A DNA stretch of 7,743 nucleotides from JACMLD01 sp033761915 (GTDB lineage Bacteria; Bacteroidota; Bacteroidia; Chitinophagales; Chitinophagaceae): positions 1-7,743 of the forward strand of contig JANRMC010000066.1 of NCBI GenBank assembly GCA_033761915.1. The letters run 5' to 3'. A program made the position numbers and the translations under genes. How positions within the stretch are numbered: position 1 is the stretch's first letter; each line of letters opens with the position of its first letter. Shown here piece after piece: positions 1-6,486 of this stretch. Under the pieces are notes generated by a model. The model saw only the letters and a program-made list of their open reading frames with translations, had not been told where the DNA came from and searched no databases.

Positions 1-60
1 GAGTTTCTAATTACAAACGAACAAAACAAAAATTTTGACCCCGAAAAATGGTTGCGCTAA
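1..60 (+). CDS. C-terminal end of an unidentified protein (partial)
   Basis: Frame 1 is open from the first base to a TAA at 58-60 and encodes about 19 residues ending in NFDPEKWLR. The other two plus-strand frames hit stops within this stretch. A strong hairpin terminator begins 12 nt after the stop, which fits the end of a plus-strand gene. The fragment is too short to assign a family, and I do not recognise it. It could be a chance open frame, but the position immediately before a terminator makes a real gene end more likely than not. Confidence 0.5.
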   Translation, partial: EFLITNEQNKNFDPEKWLR

Positions 61-72
61 TTAACTAAACAA

Positions 73-116
73 CATAAAAGATAAACCCCGCCATACGGCG
101 GGGTTTATCTTTTATG
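73..116. terminator. Perfect 20-bp hairpin, bidirectional terminator
   Basis: The arms 73-92 and 97-116 are perfectly complementary over 20 bp around the 4-nt loop ATAC. The GC-rich core is ACCCCGCC/GGCGGGGT. It is flanked inside the stem by an A-rich left arm (AAAAGATAAA) and a T-rich right arm (TTTATCTTTT), so it can act as an intrinsic terminator read from either side. It most plausibly ends the gene stopping at base 60. The nearest minus-strand genes already have their own terminator at about 335-360. Confidence 0.85.
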
Positions 117-334
117 CATTACAAGCAGGGCTATAAATGAAAAATGCCACACAAACTGTATGGCTTTTCATTATTGGTAACCGTCCTGGAAAATTATATG
201 ATGAATGTTTTAAGTAGTACTGTTGATGTATGTAATATTTCCGAAACCGTGCCAAAACAAAAGATAGCTGATAATCAATAGTTACACTTTTCAAAAAACC
301 ATCCCAACATCCCAATACGGGAGAATTTTTCCAT
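117..334. other. Gene-free spacer
   Basis: No gene is supported here. The only open frame of note is a 67-residue minus-strand one that starts at 315, runs into the hairpin at 73-116, and has no recognisable domain or composition. I see no RNA gene, repeat or clear promoter. The stretch separates two terminators. Confidence 0.5.
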
Positions 335-360
335 AAAAAAAACCGGCAACAGCCGGGTTT
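335..360 (-). terminator. Intrinsic terminator of the glyA-DUF4293 unit
   Basis: Read on the minus strand, the sequence forms the stem CCGGC-TGTT-GCCGG (plus-strand 343-347 and 352-356) followed directly by eight T residues (plus-strand A tract 335-342). It lies about 25 nt beyond the stop codon of the DUF4293 gene. This is a textbook rho-independent terminator for leftward transcription. In the plus direction the hairpin is followed only by TTT, so termination there would be weaker. Confidence 0.85.
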
Positions 361-385
361 GATGTGTTATAGGAGTATTTACTTA

Positions 386-811
386 TCAGCGCAACCGATC
401 AAGGCTCTTAATCAGTTTTTCGTCTTTATAAATGGCACGTGCTGCTAAAAACAAAAATACCACCATGGCAATGGGCAATAAAGCCGCCCACTCGTATCTA
501 TATTTACTTGTAACGGTAGCTGCCTTATAATTTTCTACTTGCATTACCTGTATAATTATGGCCAGCACTGCCAATACAATAGCCGCCACAGACAATTTAA
601 ATTGCAGGCTGCGATTTTTGTACAGAAAAATAATTACAGTTGCCAGGCAGGCAATACCAATAATAATGGCAAATAGTAACAAACTGCCGGCAGGATTTAT
701 TTTTTGTATCACTCCAGAAGGGAGTACTGCTTCAAAAACCGGCAACTGTGCCATTACAAAACCACAGACAGCGGCCAGTAATAACCAAACTGATTGAATA
801 CGACGTAACAT
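386..811 (-). CDS. DUF4293 family integral membrane protein
   Basis: This is a 141-residue protein of unknown function with four predicted membrane helices at roughly residues 7-24, 43-64, 71-90 and 107-127. The N-terminus MLRRIQSVWLLLA and the charged C-terminal tail ending in DRLR are the hallmarks I know for the DUF4293 family of Bacteroidota; both are visible and the length is normal. The ATG start lies 17 nt after the glyA stop on the same strand, so it is probably cotranscribed with glyA from the promoter upstream of glyA. An intrinsic terminator follows it. Its role is unknown, and pairing with glyA may reflect convenience rather than function. Family assignment is from recalled motifs, not a search. 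Confidence 0.88.
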   Translation of the reverse strand: MLRRIQSVWLLLAAVCGFVMAQLPVFEAVLPSGVIQKINPAGSLLLFAIIIGIACLATVIIFLYKNRSLQFKLSVAAIVLAVLAIIIQVMQVENYKAATVTSKYRYEWAALLPIAMVVFLFLAARAIYKDEKLIKSLDRLR

Positions 812-828
812 AAATTTTGTATTAAGGG

Positions 829-2106
829 TTAACCTAATTCTGGATACAAAGGAAACTGTTGCATAAAGGCTTTTACTTCCGCTTTTACCCCTTCCAGTAC
901 AGCAACATCATCTGCATTCATTAATACTTTATCAATAAATGAAACCACTGTTTCCATATGTATTTCTTTTAAACCCCGGGTGGTGGCAGCAGGCACCCCT
1001 ACCCGTATACCGCTGGTAACAAAGGGCGACTTATCATCAAAAGGCACAGCATTTTTATTAAGTGTTATATGCGCTTTGTCTAATGTCTCTTGCGCTTTTT
1101 TACCCGTAAGGTTTTTATTGCGCAGGTCTATCAGCATTAAATGATTATCGGTACCATTACTGATAAGATTATAGCCTTTGCTAACAAATGCGCTGGCCAT
1201 AGCTTGAGCATTGGCAATTACTTGCTGTCCGTATGCTTTAAAAGAAGGATCTAATATTTCTCCAAACGATACTGCTTTGGCAGCAATAACATGTTCTAAT
1301 GGGCCGCCCTGCATACCCGGAAAAACGGCCAGATCTAACAACTGACTCATGGTACGGGTATTGCCTTTGGGGTCTTTAATACCAAACGGGTTTTCAAAAT
1401 CGTGGCGCAGCATAATGATGCCACCGCGGGGCCCACGCAATGTTTTGTGTGTGGTTGATGTTACAATATGACAATGATCAAACGGATCATTTAACAAACC
1501 GGTGGCTATTAAACCGGCCGGATGTGCAATATCGGCCAATACCAATGCACCAATTTCATCAGCTACTGCACGTATTCTTTTATAATCCCAATCGCGGCTG
1601 TAAGCAGAGGCGCCGCAAATAATCATTTTAGGTTTTTTTGCACGGGCTGTTTTTTCTAGTTGTTCATAATCTACCAGCCCTTCTTTGGTTACACCATAAA
1701 ACAATGCCTGATAATTTTTACCGCTAAAGTTGGCGGGGCTGCCGTGAGTAAGGTGGCCACCCATACTTAAATCAAGTCCTAAAATTTTATCGCCGGGTTT
1801 TAAACAGGCTAAAAAAACCGCTGTATTGGCCTGAGCGCCGCTATGGGGCTGCACATTTGCCCAGCTGGCATTGAATACTTTTTTTAAACGCTCAATGGCC
1901 AGTGTTTCAATTTCATCTACCACCTCGCAACCACCATAATATCTTTTACCCGGATATCCTTCTGCATATTTGTTGGTGGGCACACTACCCATTGCCTGCA
2001 TTACCTGCAGCGATGTGAAGTTTTCTGAAGCAATCAGTTCTATGCCATTGCGCTGGCGATCTAATTCTTTGTTGATGAGATCAAATATTACGGTGTCTTT
2101 TTGCAT
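829..2106 (-). CDS. glyA: Serine hydroxymethyltransferase
   Basis: This cytoplasmic PLP enzyme interconverts serine and tetrahydrofolate with glycine and 5,10-methylene-tetrahydrofolate, feeding purine, thymidylate and methionine synthesis. The 425 residues match the usual bacterial length. Visible family motifs are LIASENF (24-30), the KRYYGG segment (54-59), GGHLTHG (116-122), the PLP-contacting DIAHPAG (Asp192, His195), and TTHKTLRGPRGG with the PLP Schiff-base lysine at 221. A substrate-carboxylate arginine in SGIRVG near 368 is also present. No key residue is missing. The start ATG (MQKDTVIFDLI) fits the short N-terminus of the family. A promoter candidate lies about 72-102 nt upstream, and the DUF4293 gene follows 17 nt downstream. 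Confidence 0.98.
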   Translation of the reverse strand: MQKDTVIFDLINKELDRQRNGIELIASENFTSLQVMQAMGSVPTNKYAEGYPGKRYYGGCEVVDEIETLAIERLKKVFNASWANVQPHSGAQANTAVFLACLKPGDKILGLDLSMGGHLTHGSPANFSGKNYQALFYGVTKEGLVDYEQLEKTARAKKPKMIICGASAYSRDWDYKRIRAVADEIGALVLADIAHPAGLIATGLLNDPFDHCHIVTSTTHKTLRGPRGGIIMLRHDFENPFGIKDPKGNTRTMSQLLDLAVFPGMQGGPLEHVIAAKAVSFGEILDPSFKAYGQQVIANAQAMASAFVSKGYNLISNGTDNHLMLIDLRNKNLTGKKAQETLDKAHITLNKNAVPFDDKSPFVTSGIRVGVPAATTRGLKEIHMETVVSFIDKVLMNADDVAVLEGVKAEVKAFMQQFPLYPELG

Positions 2107-2177
2107 GTGATATCTATTGTTTTAAGTATTATTTTTTTTGCTGCCGGTTTTATAACGCCTGCATTAATACGGCGCCG

Positions 2178-2208
2178 CAAAGATGTTGAATTATATTGTA
2201 CAGTACAA
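2178..2208 (-). promoter_or_regulatory. Candidate Bacteroidota-type promoter for glyA
   Basis: On the minus strand the sequence reads TTG (plus-strand 2206-2208), 20 nt of spacer, then CATCTTTG (plus-strand 2178-2185), followed by C. The Bacteroidota housekeeping pattern is a -33 TTG and a -7 TAnnTTTG with about 19-21 nt between them; this matches except for C in place of the first T. Transcription would begin near 2170, giving a 5' leader of about 65 nt before the glyA ATG. The placement and spacing are good; activity is inferred. Confidence 0.55.
2196..2208. promoter_or_regulatory. 13-bp palindrome within the glyA promoter spacer
   Basis: TTGTAC-A-GTACAA is a perfect palindrome with a single central base. 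It overlaps the candidate -33 TTG and the upstream half of the spacer of the glyA promoter, where a repressor could block polymerase. It also forms the left edge of a dispersed repeat copy, so it may belong to that element instead of being an operator. No regulator gene is in the window. Confidence 0.3.
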
Positions 2209-2210
2209 GT

Positions 2211-2227
2211 GTGCGACGCAACGGATG
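2211..2227 (+). repeat. Dispersed intergenic repeat, copy A
   Basis: GTGCGACGCAACGGATG matches the 16-bp core seen at 7356-7371 with one inserted G. It lies in the divergent intergenic region between glyA and the nucleotidyltransferase gene. The preceding bases 2196-2211 (TTGTACA...AGTG) also match the edge of the diverged copy near 5625-5640 at 13 of 16 positions, so the element probably extends leftward to 2196. Confidence 0.65.
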
Positions 2228-2364
2228 CCGGGCTTTGTCTTGCTGACGACCACCCCTCTGTTTAACAGGTTGCAAAAATAAGCTGTTCCATTTGTATTGC
2301 CCCTTTTGTTAAATGCCAATTTATTAACGGAAATGTGTATTTTCACGCCCTCTTATAACCTTGT

Positions 2365-3363
2365 ATGAAAGCAATTATACCCGTAGCGGGTGCTGGCACC
2401 AAGCTGCGTCCACATACTTACACTCAACCTAAGGCTTTAATACCATTGGCTGGCAAAACCATCCTTAGTATTATTATTGATCAATTGCAACAAGCAGGCA
2501 TACATGAGTTTGTGTTTGTTGTTGGTTATCTGGGCGATAAAATTCAGGACTTTGTAAAGGAAAAATACCCGCACCTGAAGGCGCATTTTATACACCAGAA
2601 TGAGCGGCAGGGTTTGGGCCACGCCATTTATATTACCAAAGACATTGTAGCTAACGATGAGTTGTTTATTGTGCTGGGCGATAGTATTTGCGAGTATGAT
2701 GTTGCGGCGGTGTTAAACAGCCCCAACTCTGTATTGTGCGTAAAACGGGTGGATGACCCCCGTGATTTTGGAGTGGCAGAAATGAATGAAGAAAATAAAG
2801 TAACCCGCGTGGTGGAAAAACCACAAATACCTAAAAGCAATATGGCACTGGTGGGTATATATAAAATAAAAGAATCGAAGCTGTTGTTTTCTTGTCTGGA
2901 AAAAAATATTCATGAACAGGTAATGAGCCGTGGCGAATATAATTTAACCGATGCTATTGAATGCATGATTAAACAGGGTGCTGTTATTGAAACTCAAAAA
3001 GTGCAAAACTGGTTTGACTGTGGTAAGATAGATTCGTTACTGCAAAGCAATGCCACCCTTTTAAAAAAGTTTGGCCATACCATTGCAGACGATCACCAGT
3101 TTGAAAACACTATTATCATTCCACCGGTGAGCATTGCTGCCGGTTGCGATATAAAAAACTCCATCATTGGCCCCAATGTGGCTATTGGCGAAAAGGCTTC
3201 TATTAATTACTCCATTATCAAAGACTCTATCATTGGCAGCTATTCTGACCTGCTGGATATTGTACTCACCCACTCTCTTATTGGCAGCGATACCGATGTG
3301 AAGGGAGAAAGCCGGAGCCTGAATATTGGCGATAATACCGAAATAGATTTAGGTAAAAGCTAA
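2365..3363 (+). CDS. Sugar-phosphate nucleotidyltransferase with beta-helix tail
   Basis: This is probably a cytoplasmic enzyme joining a sugar 1-phosphate to an NTP, yielding a nucleotide sugar for cell-envelope glycan synthesis. The Rossmann-like NTP_transferase domain spans about residues 1-235. It shows the nucleotide loop GAGTKLRPHT (9-18), PKALIP (22-27), the metal-binding Asp106 in LGD, EKP at 151-153 and WFDCG with Asp218. From about 245 to 325, hexapeptide-like strands (IIGPNVAIGEKASI, SIIGS, SLIGSDT) form a left-handed beta-helix. The 332-residue length resembles long RmlA-like or archaeal-type two-domain enzymes and is shorter than GlmU, so an acetyltransferase activity is not supported. 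Sugar and nucleotide specificity cannot be read from the sequence. It stands alone, with no sugar-pathway genes adjacent. Confidence 0.9.
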   Translation: MKAIIPVAGAGTKLRPHTYTQPKALIPLAGKTILSIIIDQLQQAGIHEFVFVVGYLGDKIQDFVKEKYPHLKAHFIHQNERQGLGHAIYITKDIVANDELFIVLGDSICEYDVAAVLNSPNSVLCVKRVDDPRDFGVAEMNEENKVTRVVEKPQIPKSNMALVGIYKIKESKLLFSCLEKNIHEQVMSRGEYNLTDAIECMIKQGAVIETQKVQNWFDCGKIDSLLQSNATLLKKFGHTIADDHQFENTIIIPPVSIAAGCDIKNSIIGPNVAIGEKASINYSIIKDSIIGSYSDLLDIVLTHSLIGSDTDVKGESRSLNIGDNTEIDLGKS

Positions 3364-3389
3364 ATAGTATACCAGCTTTTGTAACACAG

Positions 3390-3411
3390 CGCAACATCGT
3401 TGCGTCGCAAT
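3390..3411 (-). repeat. Dispersed intergenic repeat, copy B, with alternative hairpins
   Basis: CATCGTTGCGTCGCAA (3395-3410) is the reverse complement of the repeat core at 7356-7371, matching 15 of 16 bases. Two mutually exclusive hairpins are possible: CGCAAC-ATC-GTTGCG (3390-3404) and TTGCG-T-CGCAA (3400-3410). It sits 27 nt after the nucleotidyltransferase stop and about 84 nt before the GH30 start. Only a loose T-rich stretch follows, so a terminator function is possible but weak. Confidence 0.7.
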
Positions 3412-3494
3412 CCTTTCATCTTTTGCAGTTACTTAAGCAGCTGGATTTATTACATTTTAAAAATGGCTACCTTCAAAAAACAGATTGAGCCATT

Positions 3495-4901
3495 ATGCCT
3501 CTATTAAAAATTTTACCTGCTGCATTTATTGTACTGTTGCTTTACAGTTTTAACAGCTTTCTGCCACCCAAAAACAAAATAAGCATTTGGCTTACCAAGG
3601 CAGACAGCACTACTTTATTACAACCACAAAGAACTGGTTTGCTGTTTACCAGCACAACCAACACAACCCTGCCGGTAATTACAATAAACACAGCACAGCG
3701 TTTTCAAACCATTGATGGCTTTGGCTACACCTTAACCGGAGGCAGCGCAGCACTTATTAACCGTTTACAGCCAAACATAAAAAAACAATTATTGCAGGAA
3801 CTGTTTGGTAACAACCAAAACTCAATTCACATCAGTTACCTGCGCATTAGTATTGGCGCCTCTGATTTAAACAGTGAGGTGTTTAGTTACAACGACATGC
3901 CGGCAGGCACAACAGACACTGCTTTATTAAAATTTAGTTTATCAAAAGACACCACAAATGTATTGCCCCTGTTAAAAGAAATTGTGGCCCTCAATCCTTC
4001 TATTAAAATTATGGGCTCTCCGTGGAGTGCCCCTGCCTGGATGAAAGACAATAGCAATAGCATGGGTGGCAGTTTACTACCCCGCTACTATGGTGTGTAT
4101 GCCAATTACTTTGTAAAATACCTGCAAACCATGCAGGCAAGCGGCATTAATGTGGATGCAGTTACCATACAAAACGAGCCGCAGCATGGTGGTAATAACC
4201 CCAGCATGGTAATGAGTGCGGCAGAGCAGGCCATATTTATAAAAAATTACCTGGGCCCTGCATTTGCCAAAGCAGGTATTAAAACCAAAATAATTATTTG
4301 GGATCATAACTGTGATAAACCCGAATACCCCATCAGTATTTTAAATGATGCTGCCGCCCGGCAATACATTAATGGTACTGCTTTTCATTTGTACGCAGGA
4401 GACGTAAGTGCATTATCTGCCGTACACAACCAGCACCCCGATAAAGCTATTTACTTTACAGAACAATGGACCGGTTCAAAAGGCCGCTTTGAGGATGATT
4501 TAAAATGGCATACCCAGCATGTAATTATTGGCACCTTACGCAACCACAGCCGCATTGCCCTGGAATGGAACTTAGCCAACGATGCCGCATTTAACCCACA
4601 CACCCCCGGCGGATGCACAGAATGCAAAGGCGCATTAACTATTGGAAATACGGTTACCCGTAACGTATCGTATTATATTATTGCACACGCTGCCAAATTC
4701 ATTCCGCCCGGTGCTGTAAGAATTGCCAGCAGCCAGCACAACAACTTATACACGGTAGCCTGCTTAACACCCAATGGCACTAAAGTATTAATAGTACTAA
4801 ACACCAATAACAGCATGGCTAACTTTGCTATACAATTTAATAACCAAACAGCCGTGGCGCAACAAGCTGCTAACAGCGTTGCCACCTACACCTGGAAATA
4901 A
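3495..4901 (+). CDS. Exported GH30 family glycosidase (glucosylceramidase-like)
   Basis: This is a retaining beta-glycosidase of family GH30, annotated in related bacteria as glucosylceramidase; some relatives (subfamily 3) are beta-1,6-glucanases. Residues 1-23 form a hydrophobic export signal (one lysine, then LPAAFIVLLLYSF). No lipobox cysteine follows, so it is periplasmic or secreted rather than a lipoprotein. The (beta/alpha)8 domain begins near FQTIDGFGYTLTGGSA (70-85), followed by LRISIGASDL and GSPWSAPAWMK. The acid/base is Glu228 in TIQNEP and the nucleophile Glu323 in YFTEQW. GGCTEC and the C-terminal beta domain (about 400-468) complete a normal 468-residue enzyme. All catalytic residues are present. 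The exported SGNH esterase starts 10 nt downstream, so the two are probably cotranscribed. The natural substrate is not determinable from sequence. Confidence 0.95.
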   Translation: MPLLKILPAAFIVLLLYSFNSFLPPKNKISIWLTKADSTTLLQPQRTGLLFTSTTNTTLPVITINTAQRFQTIDGFGYTLTGGSAALINRLQPNIKKQLLQELFGNNQNSIHISYLRISIGASDLNSEVFSYNDMPAGTTDTALLKFSLSKDTTNVLPLLKEIVALNPSIKIMGSPWSAPAWMKDNSNSMGGSLLPRYYGVYANYFVKYLQTMQASGINVDAVTIQNEPQHGGNNPSMVMSAAEQAIFIKNYLGPAFAKAGIKTKIIIWDHNCDKPEYPISILNDAAARQYINGTAFHLYAGDVSALSAVHNQHPDKAIYFTEQWTGSKGRFEDDLKWHTQHVIIGTLRNHSRIALEWNLANDAAFNPHTPGGCTECKGALTIGNTVTRNVSYYIIAHAAKFIPPGAVRIASSQHNNLYTVACLTPNGTKVLIVLNTNNSMANFAIQFNNQTAVAQQAANSVATYTWK

Positions 4902-4911
4902 AAAACAACCA

Positions 4912-5562
4912 ATGAAATCAATATTCCTGTCAATGGCAATTTTTGTGCTGGCTGTTACAGCAAAAGCACAACCTTTCAGTAACGAGATTGAGGCTTTTAA
5001 AAAACAAGACAGTATTGCCTTTCCATCTCCTCACCCAATTCTTTTAATCGGCAGTTCTTCCTTTCGTTTGTGGAAGGATGTGCAGGCCAGTTTTCCTGCT
5101 TATCCTATTTTAAACCGCGCCTTTGGTGGTGCCACCCTGCCCGATGTTATCCGCTACCGCTATGAAGTAATTTATGCCTACCAGCCAAAGCAAATACTTA
5201 TTTATTGCGGCGAAAACGATTTTGCCTCCAGCGATACGGTAACCGTGGCCACCGTGGTGCAGCGCTACAAACAACTGCATCAGTTAATACGTGCTAAATT
5301 TGCCACAGTGCCCATTGGCTATGTATCTATGAAGCCAAGCCCCAGCCGCCAGCACCTGTTGCCAAAATATAAAGAAGCCAATTACCAGATACAACAGTTT
5401 TTAGCCACAGACGCCAACGCAACATTTATTAATGTGTACACCGCCATGCTAAACAGCAATGGCCTGCCCATGCCCGATATATTTATAACAGACAACCTGC
5501 ACATGAATGCAAGGGGGTACGCCATCTGGCAAAAAATAATACAACCCTATTTGGTAAAATAA
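4912..5562 (+). CDS. Exported SGNH/GDSL-family esterase
   Basis: This is a 216-residue hydrolase of the SGNH fold, probably an acyl or acetyl esterase acting outside the cytoplasm. I chose ATG 4912 because it begins a clean signal peptide (MKSIFLSMAIFVLAVTAKAQ, cleavage after AKA at about 19) and lies 10 nt after the GH30 stop; the in-frame upstream ATG would lie inside GH30. Block I is IGSSSFRLW with the likely nucleophile Ser49; block II is FGGA (Gly72/73); block III is GEND with Asn102; block V is DNLH with Asp194 and His197. The full catalytic and oxyanion set is present. The tight link to GH30 suggests removal of ester groups from the same glycan or glycolipid, but acyl specificity is inferred only. 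Confidence 0.93.
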   Translation: MKSIFLSMAIFVLAVTAKAQPFSNEIEAFKKQDSIAFPSPHPILLIGSSSFRLWKDVQASFPAYPILNRAFGGATLPDVIRYRYEVIYAYQPKQILIYCGENDFASSDTVTVATVVQRYKQLHQLIRAKFATVPIGYVSMKPSPSRQHLLPKYKEANYQIQQFLATDANATFINVYTAMLNSNGLPMPDIFITDNLHMNARGYAIWQKIIQPYLVK

Positions 5563-5574
5563 GATGGGGTAGCC

Positions 5575-5640
5575 GGCAGCAATGCCCTGGTTAAGCATCG
5601 TTGCCACGCTCGGTTCAACGGCAGCACTGCTATTGTACAA
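5575..5640 (-). repeat. Dispersed intergenic repeat, diverged copy D, hairpin-forming
   Basis: The arms 5575-5585 and 5595-5605 pair over 11 positions (nine Watson-Crick, one wobble, one mismatch) around a 9-nt loop, 12 nt after the SGNH stop. On the minus strand, the segment carrying GCAACGATG matches copy C at 23 of 33 positions without gaps. Its outer edge (5625-5640) matches copy A's left edge. Within it, CGGCAGCA-TGC occurs twice (5574-5585 and 5619-5630, 11 of 12 identical). No T tract follows the hairpin, so it is not a standard terminator. It resembles a REP-type palindromic element. Confidence 0.55.
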
Positions 5641-5648
5641 AGTTTTAA

Positions 5649-5801
5649 TTACCTTTCTTATCTAAACATTCAATACTGAGCCAACTGCTGTTATATGTTA
5701 TTGGGGGCATCCTGCTGTTATCATTACTGGTATATATACTGCAGGAGAAGTTTATTTTTAAACCCGAAAAGCTGCAGCAGGATTTTGAGTTTAAATACGA
5801 C
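5649..5801 (+). other. In-frame N-terminal extension of hydrolase 1 without a standard start
   Basis: The reading frame of the first alpha/beta hydrolase stays open from the TAA at 5646-5648. It encodes a membrane helix (LLLYVIGGILLLSLLVYIL) followed by QEKFIFKPEKL. The paralog downstream has the same layout (YYLQDRILFQ), so this stretch is almost certainly part of the protein. No ATG, GTG or TTG occurs in frame before GTG 5802. The only upstream ATG, at 5695, is in another frame; one extra G in the GGGGG tract at 5703-5707 would join it, giving MLLGGILLL. A rare start (ATA 5673, CTG 5676, ATT 5700) is the alternative. Confidence 0.7.
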
Positions 5802-6464
5802 GTGCCTTTCAAAGAATTGTTTTTTGATACCGCACCCGGTGTACGCATCAATGGTTTACATTTTTATCGGGAGCAGCCCAAGGGCCTCATTCTCTATTTT
5901 CATGGCAATACCCGCAGCATTAAAGGCTGGGCAAAATATGCCCGCGATTTTTACCGCTATAATTATGATGTGATACTGCTGGACTACCGCGGCTTTGGCA
6001 AAAGCACCGGCAAACGCAGCGAAAAAGAAATGCTGAACGATATGCAGGTGATATACAAAACCCTTACTGCACAATACCCTGAAGAACATTTATTAATTTA
6101 TGGCAGAAGCATGGGCAGTGGTTTTGCCACCAAACTGGCATCAGACAATAACCCGCGCTACTTAATACTGGATGCCCCTTATTACAGTTTTAAAAAAGTA
6201 GTAGAGCGTTTTTTACCCATACTGCCGGTGCGCATGGTATTACGTTTTCATTTACGCACCGATTTATGGATACGAAAAGTACAATGCCACACATATATAT
6301 TACACGGCACCCTTGATAAGCTGATACCCATAAAACACAGCGAACGGCTGCAAAGAGTTAACCCCGGCAAAATAACACTCATACGCATACATGGCGGCGG
6401 CCATAATAACCTTCCTTCTTTTGACGAATACCATAATTTTGTACGCGATATTCTGAAATACTGA
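5802..6464 (+). CDS. Membrane-anchored alpha/beta hydrolase 1
   Basis: This serine hydrolase has the alpha/beta fold of the COG1073/BEM46-like group, probably an esterase or lipase-like enzyme of unknown substrate. Numbered from GTG 5802 (220 residues), YFHGN at 32-36 provides the oxyanion loop. GRSMGSG holds nucleophile Ser103, HGTLDKLIP holds Asp172, and GGGHNNL holds His201, so the triad is complete. DYRGFGKSTG (61-70) is the conserved strand-loop before the nucleophile region. GTG 5802 is the first standard start in frame, but it cuts off a membrane anchor and a conserved leader encoded upstream, so the true protein is longer by 35-50 residues. The next gene, 22 nt downstream, is a paralog of about 40 percent identity by eye. 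A regulatory role is not visible. Confidence 0.85.
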   Translation: MPFKELFFDTAPGVRINGLHFYREQPKGLILYFHGNTRSIKGWAKYARDFYRYNYDVILLDYRGFGKSTGKRSEKEMLNDMQVIYKTLTAQYPEEHLLIYGRSMGSGFATKLASDNNPRYLILDAPYYSFKKVVERFLPILPVRMVLRFHLRTDLWIRKVQCHTYILHGTLDKLIPIKHSERLQRVNPGKITLIRIHGGGHNNLPSFDEYHNFVRDILKY

Positions 6465-6486
6465 TTTTACAGCCTGTACACCATTC

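Noticed and set aside
112..315. 67-residue minus-strand open frame
   Set aside because: It has no recognisable domain, its end overlaps the right arm of the strong hairpin at 73-116, and it lies between terminators with no promoter signal. Probably chance.
558..797. 79-residue plus-strand frame opposite the DUF4293 gene
   Set aside because: It lies entirely antisense to a well-supported gene and looks like its shadow.
2338..2363. TATTTTCA and TAACCTTG as promoter boxes for the nucleotidyltransferase
   Set aside because: The first lacks a TTG at the right distance and the second abuts the start codon, which would leave no leader. Neither is convincing.
3400..3424. Possible promoter for GH30 (TTG at 3400-3402 and CATCTTTTG near 3416-3424)
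   Set aside because: The -7-like box has an extra T and the spacing is too short for the Bacteroidota pattern, so I do not call it.
3463..3507. 14-codon plus-strand mini-ORF overlapping the GH30 start
   Set aside because: It could be a leader peptide, but its sequence shows no attenuator features such as runs of one regulatory residue or paired hairpins.
5449..5640. 63-residue minus-strand frame across the SGNH gene end and copy D
   Set aside because: It is antisense to the SGNH coding sequence and its first half is only translated repeat, so it is not a gene.
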